A DNA stretch of 64,000 nt from Terrimonas ginsenosidimutans. GTDB taxonomy: Bacteria; Bacteroidota; Bacteroidia; Chitinophagales; Chitinophagaceae. Position 1 is the stretch's first letter, and each line of letters begins with the position of its first letter. The DNA is taken from contig NZ_JAKLTR010000014.1 of the NCBI RefSeq assembly GCF_022012415.1, positions 62,001 to 126,000 of the forward strand. The letters are read 5' to 3'. Below, in pieces: positions 35,971-45,350 of the stretch. The notes beneath the pieces are model-generated. The model did not search any database, had not been told where the DNA came from, and was given only the letters and a program-made list of their open reading frames with translations. A program made the translations under genes and the position numbers.

Positions 35971-37902
35971 TTATCTTGTTATAAGAACTGTTCCTTTTAA
36001 CAATACACCACCTTCTTTCAGATCAAGAATATATACATACACTCCCATCGCCAAAGGCTGCCCTTTGAACTTGCCGTCCCAGTGCACATTCGATTTTTTC
36101 GCCTGGAACACCAGGTGCCCCCAGCGATCGTATACGGCCAGTTCAAAATTAGGATACGCACTCAGCGCAGGAATATACCAGGTATCATTCACTCCGTCTC
36201 CGTTGGGCGTAAATGTATTCGGAACAAACACGTCCTTGTATACAAATACTTTTACCGTATCCGTTGCTTCACCGCAGCCATCGTTTGAAGTCACTTTTAA
36301 TACATAGGTCGTATCATGTGGCGGAGTGATGACAGGTTGCAGTACGGATGGATTGTTCATATACAACACCGGTGTCCAGCTGATGCTGAGATTTTCGCCT
36401 GTGGCAGTTCCTGTTAATTGCGCAGATGTTCCCTGTACGATCCATTTATCTTCACCCGCATTTGCGGTGGGCTTATGCGTGACCCGGACAATTGATTCGG
36501 CAGTATCGCGGCAGCCAAACTGATTTGCAACGATCACCTGGTAGGTGATGTTGTTGACCGGGCTGGCAAAAGGATTTGAAATGCTGGTGCTTGACAAACG
36601 TGTCGCCGGAGACCATTCATAAGTAGTCCCTCCCTGAGCTGACATCTGAACGCTTGTCCCTTCGCAGATAGTAGTGGTATCGAAACCTGTTGTCGCAAGC
36701 GGATTGGGATTTACAATGGCTTGTATCGAGCCACTGGAAGCGCAACCGGCGTCATTGGTAACAGTTACGTTGTATTGTCCGCTTTGCGCAGTTTGAGCCA
36801 GCGGGAATGAGAGAGAAGGATTGGTAGATTGAAAACCGGCAGGGCCTGTCCACGCATATTGAACGCCATCCGACGCATTCAGGGTCAGCTGGTCGTTTTC
36901 GCAAACCGGTGCATTTGTCTGAAGGTTGATCACCGGATAAGCAGCTACCCGCACACTCAATACACCAGATGCCACACGGCATTGCGGTGTTCCCATATTT
37001 CCCTGTTCAGCAGCTGTAAGACGAAAATTATAGTTACCCGTATTGGTATTGGCCGGGAAATTTCTGATCAGTGTTGTAGTTGTCTCACCCGGAATATCTG
37101 TCCAGCTCCCGCCATTGATCCGTTGCTGCCATTGAAAGCTCGGATTGTTGAACCCTGCCGAAACTGTGCAATTGAATTCAAACTGACCTGCCGAACCCTC
37201 GCAAAGATTTACGTTACTGTTTACATTGCCGGTGATCGTCGGCCGTAATTGCGGACCACAAGGCCGGAAGGTGATATCATCCAAAGCAATATCATTTCCG
37301 CAACCTCCCTGGGCATTATTGAAAATGCGGAGAACCACATCCTGAACGTTATTAGGCGTTGTAAAGAAAAAACCGAACTGCTTCCAGTCGGCAGTGGCCG
37401 GTTGCGGCAGATCATTGGTATTATACGTCTGAAGCACGGTGCCATCCGTTCTTTCTATGCTGAAGGTCAGATTGGGGAGGATCGGGTTCGGGCTGCAGGA
37501 ACCGGGTGATTGCACATTCATCAGCCAGGCAGCAAATTCATAGGTCGTACCGCCACACAGGCCTTTCACCGTATCTATATAGAAGGCACTCGGCTGGTAT
37601 GAGGCATTCACCAGCATAAAATACCCACCGGCATCACCGGTATGATCACGCGCCAGTGTATGCCAGCTATTCGTAAAGCAGGCAATGGTGTTGTTCCGGA
37701 CGCTGTAAAAACCATCATTCGGGCAATCCGCTGCGGTATACTGATACGCTGTTGTCGCCGCCTTGAGAGGAGCACCGGGATTTGGCCCCGCGCCAAAAGT
37801 GATGTTGACGATCGGATCGCCAAGACTACCCTGGCAAAGCTGGGCGTTCAATGTGGCGCTGCAAAACAAGAACAGGCAAAAGATTCCGGCAAATTTCCTC
37901 AT
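35971..37902 (-). CDS. Large secreted protein with type B T9SS C-terminal sorting domain
   Basis: 643 residues with a signal peptide (FAGIFCLFLFCSATLNAQ). The N-terminal part (about 20-215) resembles a carbohydrate- or adhesion-type jelly roll (FYIDTVKGLCGGTTYEFAAWLMN, IALDDITFRPCG). Then come Ig/PKD-like repeats (about 215-545, with paired Cys and PVINLQTNAPVCENDQLTLN). The last 85 residues are the gliding-motility-type C-terminal domain: FVPNTFTPNGDGVNDTWYIP, VYDRWGHLVFQ, GVYVYILDLKEGG. The C-terminal domain directs export across the outer membrane by type IX secretion and surface attachment. Its presence implies a T9SS elsewhere in the genome. Probably an adhesin. Confidence 0.92.
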   Translation of the reverse strand: MRKFAGIFCLFLFCSATLNAQLCQGSLGDPIVNITFGAGPNPGAPLKAATTAYQYTAADCPNDGFYSVRNNTIACFTNSWHTLARDHTGDAGGYFMLVNASYQPSAFYIDTVKGLCGGTTYEFAAWLMNVQSPGSCSPNPILPNLTFSIERTDGTVLQTYNTNDLPQPATADWKQFGFFFTTPNNVQDVVLRIFNNAQGGCGNDIALDDITFRPCGPQLRPTITGNVNSNVNLCEGSAGQFEFNCTVSAGFNNPSFQWQQRINGGSWTDIPGETTTTLIRNFPANTNTGNYNFRLTAAEQGNMGTPQCRVASGVLSVRVAAYPVINLQTNAPVCENDQLTLNASDGVQYAWTGPAGFQSTNPSLSFPLAQTAQSGQYNVTVTNDAGCASSGSIQAIVNPNPLATTGFDTTTICEGTSVQMSAQGGTTYEWSPATRLSSTSISNPFASPVNNITYQVIVANQFGCRDTAESIVRVTHKPTANAGEDKWIVQGTSAQLTGTATGENLSISWTPVLYMNNPSVLQPVITPPHDTTYVLKVTSNDGCGEATDTVKVFVYKDVFVPNTFTPNGDGVNDTWYIPALSAYPNFELAVYDRWGHLVFQAKKSNVHWDGKFKGQPLAMGVYVYILDLKEGGVLLKGTVLITR

Positions 37903-37975
37903 CAGCGAAAAATATTCCTTTAAGACACGGAAAATAGGTAGAAAGTACCAAAGAATAGAATCGATGATCGTCTTC

Positions 37976-38008
37976 GACCGGTAGGCTTAAGATAACGCTC
38001 TACCGGTC
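37976..38008. repeat. 9-bp inverted repeat upstream of the T9SS cargo gene
   Basis: GACCGGTAG (37976-37984) and CTACCGGTC (38000-38008) with a 15-nt spacer. It lies 74 bp upstream of the cargo start and 46 bp after the GNAT stop. It may be a 3' hairpin or an operator; no T tract. Confidence 0.4.
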
Positions 38009-38053
38009 CAATCTTAAATAATGCCTGATTGTTGGGCCTGCACCACCCGTCCT

Positions 38054-38557
38054 TTATGGTACCAGCCTCTTTCCCAAGATCGCAAGTCCATATTCCTTTC
38101 CATCGAGAACAGCAATGTCCGGAAGTGTCCCCCAGTCGTCAAATCCCAAATTCCTGAACAATTTAAGGCTGGGGCCGTTATGGCTAAAAATAAATCCGAG
38201 AAGTGTTTTGATCTGGAATCTGGGTGCCGTGTTGATGCAATATTGAAGGATCTGCCGGCCAAGTCCTTTCCCCCTGTGTTTTGAATCGATATAGATGCTG
38301 ATCTCAACCGTAGCATCATAAGCAGGTCTGCCATAGAACGACTGGAAGCTGACCCAGCCAAGAATATCTCCCTCTTTATTCTCCACCATCCATAGCGGCC
38401 TGTTCCCTGTGTGTTCGTCAAACCATTCTTCCCGGCTTTCAACAGACACCGGCTCCGTATCTGCAGTTACCATCCTGGAGGCTATTGTTGAATTGTATAT
38501 TTCTACGATTTTAGAAAGATCATTTCTTGCCGCGTCTCTGTATTTAAGTTCGTTCAT
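38054..38557 (-). CDS. GNAT acetyltransferase, phosphinothricin-acetyltransferase-like
   Basis: 167 residues spanning one GNAT domain. The opening (YRDAARNDLSKIVEIYNSTI) and VSVESREEWFDEHTGNRPLW match the pat/MnaT-type subfamily. The acetyl-CoA phosphate loop is HRGKGLGRQ (about residues 94-102), preceded by ATVEISIYID. These enzymes N-acetylate amino acids or analogues such as phosphinothricin and methionine sulfoximine. The substrate here is unknown. It is separated from the next upstream gene by a long inverted repeat. Confidence 0.87.
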   Translation of the reverse strand: MNELKYRDAARNDLSKIVEIYNSTIASRMVTADTEPVSVESREEWFDEHTGNRPLWMVENKEGDILGWVSFQSFYGRPAYDATVEISIYIDSKHRGKGLGRQILQYCINTAPRFQIKTLLGFIFSHNGPSLKLFRNLGFDDWGTLPDIAVLDGKEYGLAILGKRLVP

Positions 38558-38638
38558 GTATTTGCTTGTGCGCGCAAATCTACTACAATGTATCGAAGCA
38601 TTCTTCTGATCCCGTTTCGGTGCTGGCTAATACTTTAA

Positions 38639-38756
38639 TGACGTAAGAGCTAACGCAAAGAGCGCGAAGTAAGCCGCAAACGACACAAAGAATTATTCAT
38701 TTCATCTCTGCGTCGCTTGCGGCTTAATTCGCGCTCTTTGTGCGCTTATGCGGGTG
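38639..38756. repeat. ACGTAAGAGCTAACGC-type inverted repeat
   Basis: The left arm (38639-38692) carries AACGCAAAGAGCGCGAAG and AAGCCGCAAACGAC. The right arm (38703-38756) carries their near-complements CGTCGCTTGCGGCTTAA and CGCGCTCTTTGTGCG. Pairing extends over about 50 bp with few mismatches. It lies between two minus-strand genes, directly after the ribosome-hibernation gene. Confidence 0.85.
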
Positions 38757-38770
38757 AGCTTGTCGTAACC

Positions 38771-39145
38771 TTACTTCACCACATCTTCCAGTTCTACATC
38801 ATCCTCTCCGCCTTCCATTAGCTGATCCTGTATGCGGATTGCGTCGGCCTGGCGGGCATCTACGTGCTTATCGCGGGCCTGTTTCAACATTTGGGTCAAT
38901 ATATCCACACATTCGCTGGCGGAGGTTTCAAAATGCTGACTGTGTTTCTTCACAAAATGGTCATTTCCCGGTACTTCAAGCCTGATCTCACAGTAATCAC
39001 TTTCAGGACTTCCAGCAGCACCCTTATACAGCACTACGTTAGCCCTGACAATACGATCACTCTTCAGGTTATTCAGTTTTTCCCTGATAAATCCTTCCAG
39101 AGCATCACTTGCTTTGAATCCCAGTGATTGAATAATTATATCCAT
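38771..39145 (-). CDS. Ribosome hibernation-promoting factor / RaiA-like
   Basis: 124 residues from 39145 (MDIIIQSLGFKASDALEGFI); alternative starts at 39175 and 39208 add residues without family resemblance. The protein is one S30AE/HPF domain: beta-alpha-beta layout with EKLNNLKS, DYCEIRLEVPGNDHFVKKHS, then ASECVDILTQMLKQARDKH, ending in an acidic tail. It binds the 30S decoding region in starved cells and stops translation. The size is that of a short HPF without the C-terminal dimerisation domain. Confidence 0.88.
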   Translation of the reverse strand: MDIIIQSLGFKASDALEGFIREKLNNLKSDRIVRANVVLYKGAAGSPESDYCEIRLEVPGNDHFVKKHSQHFETSASECVDILTQMLKQARDKHVDARQADAIRIQDQLMEGGEDDVELEDVVK

Positions 39146-39287
39146 GATTTGATTGTTTTGCGTACGAAGTTCCATTATTATGCCAGAATAGTTACTCTCC
39201 GGGGGCATAAAATTCTTTGCTGTATGTAACTTTATTCATGGCATTATTCTTTTGGAGCAAAGACCTTCTTATGATGATGGCATTTCT

Positions 39288-40700
39288 ATGACAAAAGACA
39301 AACGACTTATTCTGATAACCCTCATGCTTGGTACGTCAATGGCTGCGATCGATAGCAGTATTGTTAACGTATCATTACCGGTGATCAGAACTCATTTCAA
39401 TGCAGACGTACAAAATGTTCAGTGGGTGGTGACTGCCTACATGATCTCCTTCTGCCTGTTCATTCCTCTAACGAGCTGGTTAAAGAACAGGGTCGGATAT
39501 TTTTATCTCTATACCGGTTGCGTTACCATATTTACGATCGGGTCACTGTTGTGCAGCCTTTCCAGCAGTCTTGAAATGCTGATCATCGCGCGGGTCATAC
39601 AGGCTATCGGAGGTGGTGCAATGTCCCCTACTTCGCTCGCCATATTAAGCGATACATTTCCTAAAGAAGAGAGAGGCTCCGCGATCGGCTGGTGGGGCAT
39701 TGGGAATGTAATGGGGCCCGCGCTTGGCCCAACACTCGGCGGTGTACTCACCCATTATTTCGGATGGCCTTCCGTATTCTATATTAATATCCCTATAGGC
39801 TTGCTGGTATTGTGGATGAACTTCCGCTATCTTGGCTTTTTGAGAAACATTCCGATCTCCAAACCAAAGTTCGATGCTTCGGGCTTTGTATTCTTCTCAT
39901 TGTTCATTGTTGCTGTTCAATACGCGACATCTACAACATCAAAGACGGGAATTGGTTCAATAGAATTTATCACCGGGCTTGCCGCCTGCCTTATCTCCTT
40001 TGCGTTATTCCTGCGCTCGTCCAAAAAGCCGGATGCATTACTTGACCTCAGCGTATTCAAATCGCCGACATTCAACCGTGCCGCCATCGTTGTGGTGATA
40101 CGTTCTGTGGCACTCTTCGGCGGAATGTTCTTTATACCATTCCTCCTGCAGGGTCAGGTGGGATTCTCCGAAGTGCAGTCGGGACTGCTGATGTTACCAA
40201 ATGCATTGATGATGCTTGTCACGAGACCCTTTGCCGGCAGAATGGCCGACAAGGGCCTTACCCGCAATATCTCCGTTGCAGGGATCATCATCGTAGCAAC
40301 CTCCTTTGTCTTTTTTTCCCGGATAGACCCGGGCACCTCTATCGGATTTATCATTGTATCCATGATGATCCGCGGACTTGGCATGAGCTTACTTGTAGCC
40401 CCGGTATCCACCGCTCTGCTGAATTCTGTTGGGCCATTCCAGACAGCCACTGCCACATCAATGAACAGCTTGCTTCAACAACTGGGCGGCTCCATCGGCA
40501 TCGCCCTTAGTACCGTTGCTCATAGTTATATATACGCCTATTACGAAAACAAACATTATACTCCCAATATGGCAGAGCACTTTGCTCTACAATGGGGTTT
40601 CCTGATCACTTCTTTTATCATCATCCTGGCATTGATACCAGCAAGTAAGCTTCCTGAAAAAGCGATCCTGTTCAGGGAAAGAAAGGAAATGCCGATGTAA
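39288..40700 (+). CDS. DHA2-family (EmrB/QacA-type) MFS exporter
   Basis: 470 residues from 39288; an in-frame TTG at 39252 is less plausible. About 14 hydrophobic helices. TM1 carries the DHA2 signature AAIDSSIVNVSLPVI, followed by QWVVTAYMISFCLFIPLTSW. Motif A equivalent: RVGYFY loop; motif C-like: GWWGIGNVMGPALGPTLGGVLT. These pumps export drugs or toxic ions with proton antiport. There is no EmrA-like adaptor next to it, so partners would be elsewhere. A heptamer-hairpin element starts 2 bp after the stop. Confidence 0.93.
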   Translation: MTKDKRLILITLMLGTSMAAIDSSIVNVSLPVIRTHFNADVQNVQWVVTAYMISFCLFIPLTSWLKNRVGYFYLYTGCVTIFTIGSLLCSLSSSLEMLIIARVIQAIGGGAMSPTSLAILSDTFPKEERGSAIGWWGIGNVMGPALGPTLGGVLTHYFGWPSVFYINIPIGLLVLWMNFRYLGFLRNIPISKPKFDASGFVFFSLFIVAVQYATSTTSKTGIGSIEFITGLAACLISFALFLRSSKKPDALLDLSVFKSPTFNRAAIVVVIRSVALFGGMFFIPFLLQGQVGFSEVQSGLLMLPNALMMLVTRPFAGRMADKGLTRNISVAGIIIVATSFVFFSRIDPGTSIGFIIVSMMIRGLGMSLLVAPVSTALLNSVGPFQTATATSMNSLLQQLGGSIGIALSTVAHSYIYAYYENKHYTPNMAEHFALQWGFLITSFIIILALIPASKLPEKAILFRERKEMPM

Positions 40701-40702
40701 AC

Positions 40703-40959
40703 CGTTGTCCGTTGTCCGTTGTCCGTTGTCCGTTGTCCGTTGTCCGTTGTCCGTTGTCCGTTGTCCGTTGTCCGTTGTCCGTTGTCCGTTGTCCGTTGTC
40801 CGTTGTCCGTTGTCCGTTGTCCGTTGTCCGACACAAATTAAAAGAGAGGGGTTATCGTTTTCCAAACGATAACCCCTCTCTTTTAATTTGTATACGAAGA
40901 TGCAATTCTATTCCACCTCCCTTGAACTCCGGACAACGGTCAACGGTCAACGGACAACG
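40703..40959. repeat. GTTGTCC heptamer-hairpin element, copy 3
   Basis: The longest copy: about 18 tandem GTTGTCC units (40703-40830), a perfect 27-bp hairpin (40833-40859 with 40865-40891, loop TTCCA), the conserved spacer (about 40892-40928) and four inverted heptamers (40929-40959, two being GGTCAAC). It lies in a convergent gap and starts directly after the MFS stop codon. Confidence 0.93.
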
Positions 40960-40978
40960 ATCAACTACCAACGCTCTC

Positions 40979-42880
40979 TCACCATCCAATCCCATAATCT
41001 TCTCCATGATTACTGGATCCACCCCAGAAACCGCCATGTTTCCAGTCAAAGTATATGGCATTGATCGGACCACTTGTTCGTTCATCAAATTTTAATGTAT
41101 AACCCAGCCTCTTCAGTTCTTCCCTGACTTTTTCCGGTGTTTTATCCTGCAGCAACAAGCTTCCCGGACGTGGCATACGGTCTTCTTTTTTAACACCACC
41201 AAGCGATAACCAGAGTTGATTCATATTGATGTTTCCTGCTTCCGCCGCCTGTTGCACATTCATACCAAATTCTACCATATTCAAAAAGAACTGCAAAAGA
41301 TTCTGTTCCTGCGTGTCACCTCCCTGAACAGCAAACGAAATAAATGGTCTGCCATCTTTCATAGCCAATGTTGGAGTTAAGGTTACACGCGGACGTTTTC
41401 CCGGCGCAACAACATTGAATGGATTCAGTTCTTCATCAAGGACAAAGCTTTGCATACGCTGGCTCATACCCACACCCGTATTACCTGCGATGCAAGCCGG
41501 TAACCATCCTCCACTGGGCGTGATCGATACCACCCAGCCATCTTTATCAGCCGCTTCCACACTGGTTGTACCGCGCCACAAACGATCCATATAATCGGCA
41601 TCAATCGGTTGATAGGCGGTGCCGTTCCGGGCATCGTGTGTGGGCACAAATTGTCCGGGTGATCTTTTACTTGTGTCAATATTAAATCCACGCTTCTTTA
41701 ATAGTTCGGTATACGGATTTGTTCTTCCTTCAAATGCATATGGATCACCAGGAGCGGCCGCAGCATCGTTCTTATCGAACCCTATCTGGCCCGCACGCTG
41801 TTTTGCATATTCCTTACTCAATAATCCTTTGATCGGCTCAACAGGTGGAAAATATGGATCTCCATAATAGAAATCACGATCGGCAAAACTCAGGTTCATT
41901 GCCTGGTAAATTGTATGAATGTATTTGCTGCTGTTATACCCCATGCCTTTCAGGTCAAAGTTTTCCAGTATGTTCAGCGCCTGCAGCATAGATGCGCCCT
42001 GCGTCCAGGAGGTAAGTTTGTATACATCGATCCCTTTATAGTTGACCCGCAGCGGCTCTTCTTCCAGTGGTTTCCATTTCGCCAGATCATCGAGTGTGAT
42101 CAAGCCACCCTGTTCCTGGCAGCCACGTACAAATTCTTTCGCGATATCACCTTTGTAAAAACGATCACAGGCTGCCATGATAGCCTGCTTGCGGGTCTTC
42201 CCCTGTTTCAATGCCTGTTGTTCTGCGTCAACCATCTTCGTAAGTGTGGCCAGCAGGTCTTTCTGTACGAAGATCTCTCCTGCTTCAGGCGCCTCCCGCT
42301 TTTCACCGGCATGGGTGAGAAATACTTTCTTGCTGTAAGGCCATTCTTTGATGCGATCCTTGCCCCGCTCAATACTATTGGCGGTTTGTGCCTCCATCGG
42401 ATAACCCGCGGCCAGTTGCATCGCCGGTGCAAGTACCTGCTGGAGACTCATCGTTCCGTATTCTGCAAGCATATGGCATAATCCCCCGGGAGTGCCGGGC
42501 GTGGTTGCCGCCAGCGGACCATATTCGGGAGGGAACTGATAACCTTTGCCTTTGAAAAAATCGGCTGTTGCACCTGTTGGGGCCACGCCCATTGCATTGA
42601 TCGCAATTACTTTTTTTGTCCTGGGATTATAGATCAATGCCTGCGTTTCACCACCCCAGCTTAATACGTCCCACATCGTGCAGGTGGCACCCAGCATTGC
42701 ACAGGCTGCATCCACAGCATTTCCTCCCTGCTGAAAAACGATCGAACCAGCTGTGGCCGCGAGCGGCTTACCTGTGATCGCCATCCAGTTCTTACCATGT
42801 AAAACAGGTTTCTGCGTTGATTGGGCCTGTAACAGGAAAATAATACCGGCAAAGAATGCCGTGAGGAAAAAACGTCTCAT
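40979..42880 (-). CDS. Secreted gamma-glutamyltransferase-family protein
   Basis: 633 residues with a signal peptide (FFLTAFFAGIIFLLQAQ). Ntn-hydrolase family: large-subunit part with GGNAVDAACAMLGATCTMWD and GPLAATTPGTPGGL, then the autoprocessing site before Thr438 in RGTTSVEAADKDG, and a small-subunit part with RPRVTLTPTLAMKDG and AVQGGDTQEQNL. In classical GGT the mature subunit begins TTHxSVVD; here the His and Val-Val-Asp are replaced, so it belongs to a divergent branch. The expected chemistry is hydrolysis or transfer of gamma-glutamyl groups, but acylase-like activity is possible. Monocistronic. Confidence 0.9.
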   Translation of the reverse strand: MRRFFLTAFFAGIIFLLQAQSTQKPVLHGKNWMAITGKPLAATAGSIVFQQGGNAVDAACAMLGATCTMWDVLSWGGETQALIYNPRTKKVIAINAMGVAPTGATADFFKGKGYQFPPEYGPLAATTPGTPGGLCHMLAEYGTMSLQQVLAPAMQLAAGYPMEAQTANSIERGKDRIKEWPYSKKVFLTHAGEKREAPEAGEIFVQKDLLATLTKMVDAEQQALKQGKTRKQAIMAACDRFYKGDIAKEFVRGCQEQGGLITLDDLAKWKPLEEEPLRVNYKGIDVYKLTSWTQGASMLQALNILENFDLKGMGYNSSKYIHTIYQAMNLSFADRDFYYGDPYFPPVEPIKGLLSKEYAKQRAGQIGFDKNDAAAAPGDPYAFEGRTNPYTELLKKRGFNIDTSKRSPGQFVPTHDARNGTAYQPIDADYMDRLWRGTTSVEAADKDGWVVSITPSGGWLPACIAGNTGVGMSQRMQSFVLDEELNPFNVVAPGKRPRVTLTPTLAMKDGRPFISFAVQGGDTQEQNLLQFFLNMVEFGMNVQQAAEAGNINMNQLWLSLGGVKKEDRMPRPGSLLLQDKTPEKVREELKRLGYTLKFDERTSGPINAIYFDWKHGGFWGGSSNHGEDYGIGW

Positions 42881-43042
42881 ACAAGTGTGTTTGCTTTAAA
42901 GATAAAGCATGCCAACGTACGCCGCACGACAAAAAAACAACTCTCCCGACTTTAAGACATCATTCATGGTCCTTCGCGGCCATTCATGCTGTATTCGCGT
43001 TCCGTTGGCACACTATTTTCAGCACTACCAGTAAAAATCGTT

Positions 43043-43489
43043 ATGAAAAAGAAAGCAGATAATACATCGAAGGAGACAACCATCGATATGCCTGAAGTGA
43101 AAGACATACCCGGACAGGAGAATATCCGCCCGCCGCATATGCGTGAAATGTCAGACGTCACAGCGTCGTCACCAGGCGAAGAAGGTGAAGGGATCCTTGA
43201 CAATCTCAATAAAGAGGACGATGACGATGATCTACTGGATGATCAGTCAAACGTTTCGCAGACAGAACGTGATCTTCTCCGCCAATCGGACAGACCTGTT
43301 ACGGATGAGGACCAGGACCTGGAAAACATGAAACTCGATTCTACAGATGATGAGGATGAACTCAACGAAGGTTCCAACCCAATGGATATGGGTGAAGATC
43401 TCGATATCCCCGGCGCTGAGCTCGATGACGACGATGAAGATATGGGAGAAGAAGATGAAGAGAATAACGCGTACAGCGGGAGAGATTAG
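43043..43489 (+). CDS. Very acidic low-complexity protein, function unknown
   Basis: 148 residues from 43043 (MKKKADNTSKE); an upstream in-frame ATG at 42986 is less likely. From about residue 55 the protein is dominated by Asp and Glu (EDDDDDLLDD, DDEDELNEG, DDDDEDMGEEDE), with little predicted fold. No signal peptide and no domain that I recognise. Such proteins often act as charge shields, chaperone-like or nucleic-acid-mimic proteins, but nothing here decides among these. It sits between the gamma-glutamyltransferase gene (divergent) and a word-based inverted repeat. Confidence 0.65.
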   Translation: MKKKADNTSKETTIDMPEVKDIPGQENIRPPHMREMSDVTASSPGEEGEGILDNLNKEDDDDDLLDDQSNVSQTERDLLRQSDRPVTDEDQDLENMKLDSTDDEDELNEGSNPMDMGEDLDIPGAELDDDDEDMGEEDEENNAYSGRD

Positions 43490-43686
43490 GGGAAGGTTAG
43501 GGAGATTTCATAGGTTCCATAGGTTTTAGAGGATTCTGACGTTTTCTAAGTTTTTCAATAAATCAAAAGAGTTTGAGCGGACAATCATTTGTTTGCTCAA
43601 ACTTTTTTTACTCTAAGCCTTAATGGAGAACTTATGAAAATCTACGGAATCTCTGAAACCTATGGAACCTATGAAACCTTCCAAAC
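43490..43686. repeat. AGGTTCCATAGG-type inverted repeat enclosing a terminator
   Basis: The left arm (43490-43550) contains CATAGGTTCCATAGGTTT. The right arm (43621-43686) contains the reverse complement of the same word, with 21 identical bases in a row. Between the arms lies the hairpin at 43570-43609. The plan (word arm, central hairpin, inverted word arm) matches the GTTGTCC elements although the sequence is unrelated. Confidence 0.8.
43570..43609 (+). terminator. Rho-independent terminator after the acidic-protein gene
   Basis: AGTTTGAGC (43570-43578) pairs with GCTCAAACT (43595-43603), extended by G-T pairs inward, and is followed by a run of T to 43609. Confidence 0.82.
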
Positions 43687-43760
43687 ATCCCCCCTCCTTT
43701 CTCCCACCTTTTCCCTATATTCGGCGATCCAAAAACATATTCTCACAATCTTTGATTAGT

Positions 43761-45314
43761 ATGAAAAAAACAAGACTTCTGCTTCCTGCCGCCCTTCTGG
43801 CTGGCAGTGTGGCCTTTGGACAGGTTGCCGATTCGGTTATCGTAAAGAGCATTGTCAAAGAAGCCACAGAAAACTCTCAGTTGAAAAATCTTGCACATGA
43901 ACTGCTTGACGGCATCGGACCGAGACTGGTTGGTACCCCGCAAATGAAACAGGCCAATGACTGGGCTGTGGCAAAGTATACATCATGGGGCATTGCAGCG
44001 CGTAATGAAAAATGGGGCGAGTGGAGAGGCTGGGAACGTGGTGTATCACACATCGATATGGTTTACCCACGCGTAAAAACGATCGAGGGAATGCAGCTTG
44101 CCTGGAGCCCAAGCACCAATGGTAAAACTGTTACAGGTGAAACGATCATCCTCGCTGACGTAGCCGATTCAACAGCCTTCCAGCAATGGTTGCCGAATGT
44201 AAAAGGAAAATTTGTGATGATCTCCATGAACCAGCCAACAGGCCGCCCGGATTATAACTGGGAAGAATTCGGCACAAAAGAATCCGTTGAAAAAATGAAG
44301 AAAGAAAGAGCAGCGGACCAACAGGCATGGGCCAGCCGCATGCGCAAAACCGGTCTGAATGCGAAAAACCTTGCACTGGCACTGGAAAAAGCCGGAGCAG
44401 CAGGCGTCGTAACCTCTAATTGGTCAAACGGATTTGGCGTAAACAAGATCTTCGGCGCTAATACGACAAAGATCCCGACAATTGATATCGCACTGGAAGA
44501 TTATGGCATGCTATTCAGATTGACAGAGTCAAGTATCAAACCAAAGATCAGCGTACGTACAGATTCAAAAGAACTCGGTCTGGTACCCACTTTCAATACA
44601 CTCGCTGAGATCAAGGGCACGGAAAAGCCAAATGAATATGTGATGCTCTCCGCACACTTTGATTCATGGGATGGCGGTACCGGCGCCACAGACAACGGTA
44701 CTGGCACCCTCGTGATGATGGAAGCAATGAGGATCCTGAAAAAGATCTATCCGAATCCTAAACGCACGATCCTCGTTGGGCATTGGGGTAGTGAAGAGCA
44801 GGGACTGAATGGTTCACGTGCATTTGTGGAAGATCATCCGGAGATCGTTGCAAATCTTCAGGCATTGTTCAACCAGGACAATGGAACCGGCCGCGTGGTA
44901 AACCTCGGTGGCCAGGGTTTCCTGCATTCTTATGAATATCTGACACGCTGGTTGTCGAAAGTTCCTGCCGATATCCGCACACAGATCGAAACGCGTTTCC
45001 CTGGTTCTCCCGGCGCGGGCGGTTCAGATTTCGCATCATTTGTTGCTGCGGGAGCTCCCGGTTTTTCGATCAGCTCTACAAGTTGGTCTTATGGCAACTA
45101 TACCTGGCATACCAACCGCGATACGTATGACAAGATCGTATTTGACGACGTAAGAAGTAATGCAATTCTTGCAGCGATCCTTGTGTATATGGCTTGCGAA
45201 GACCCTAAGAAAATATCCACCGAGAAAAGCGTGTTGCCTCCAAATCCACGCACCGGTGAACCAGGCAGATGGCCTGCTAAAACCTCTCCCACGAGGAAAG
45301 GCGGTGTAAACTAA
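43761..45314 (+). CDS. Secreted M28-family metallopeptidase
   Basis: 517 residues from 43761, which gives a signal peptide (LLLPAALLAGSVAFGQ); the longer frame to 43662 only translates the repeat. The M28 zinc site is visible: first ligand His in SAHFDSWDGG, bridging Asp in GATDNGTG, and the Glu-Glu catalytic/ligand pair in GHWGSEEQGLNG. A protease-associated (PA) insert with AAGVVTSNWSNGFGVN precedes the catalytic part. M28 members remove N-terminal amino acids or act as carboxypeptidases. Exported, probably for peptide nutrition. Monocistronic, with a terminator 37 bp after the stop. Confidence 0.93.
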   Translation: MKKTRLLLPAALLAGSVAFGQVADSVIVKSIVKEATENSQLKNLAHELLDGIGPRLVGTPQMKQANDWAVAKYTSWGIAARNEKWGEWRGWERGVSHIDMVYPRVKTIEGMQLAWSPSTNGKTVTGETIILADVADSTAFQQWLPNVKGKFVMISMNQPTGRPDYNWEEFGTKESVEKMKKERAADQQAWASRMRKTGLNAKNLALALEKAGAAGVVTSNWSNGFGVNKIFGANTTKIPTIDIALEDYGMLFRLTESSIKPKISVRTDSKELGLVPTFNTLAEIKGTEKPNEYVMLSAHFDSWDGGTGATDNGTGTLVMMEAMRILKKIYPNPKRTILVGHWGSEEQGLNGSRAFVEDHPEIVANLQALFNQDNGTGRVVNLGGQGFLHSYEYLTRWLSKVPADIRTQIETRFPGSPGAGGSDFASFVAAGAPGFSISSTSWSYGNYTWHTNRDTYDKIVFDDVRSNAILAAILVYMACEDPKKISTEKSVLPPNPRTGEPGRWPAKTSPTRKGGVN

Positions 45315-45350
45315 TATTGACCTGTATCATCATACTAAGAGTTTCTACCG

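Noticed and set aside
40703-40830. Heptamer tract as a CRISPR array
   Set aside because: There are no spacers: the 7-bp units are directly adjacent. No cas gene is in the window.
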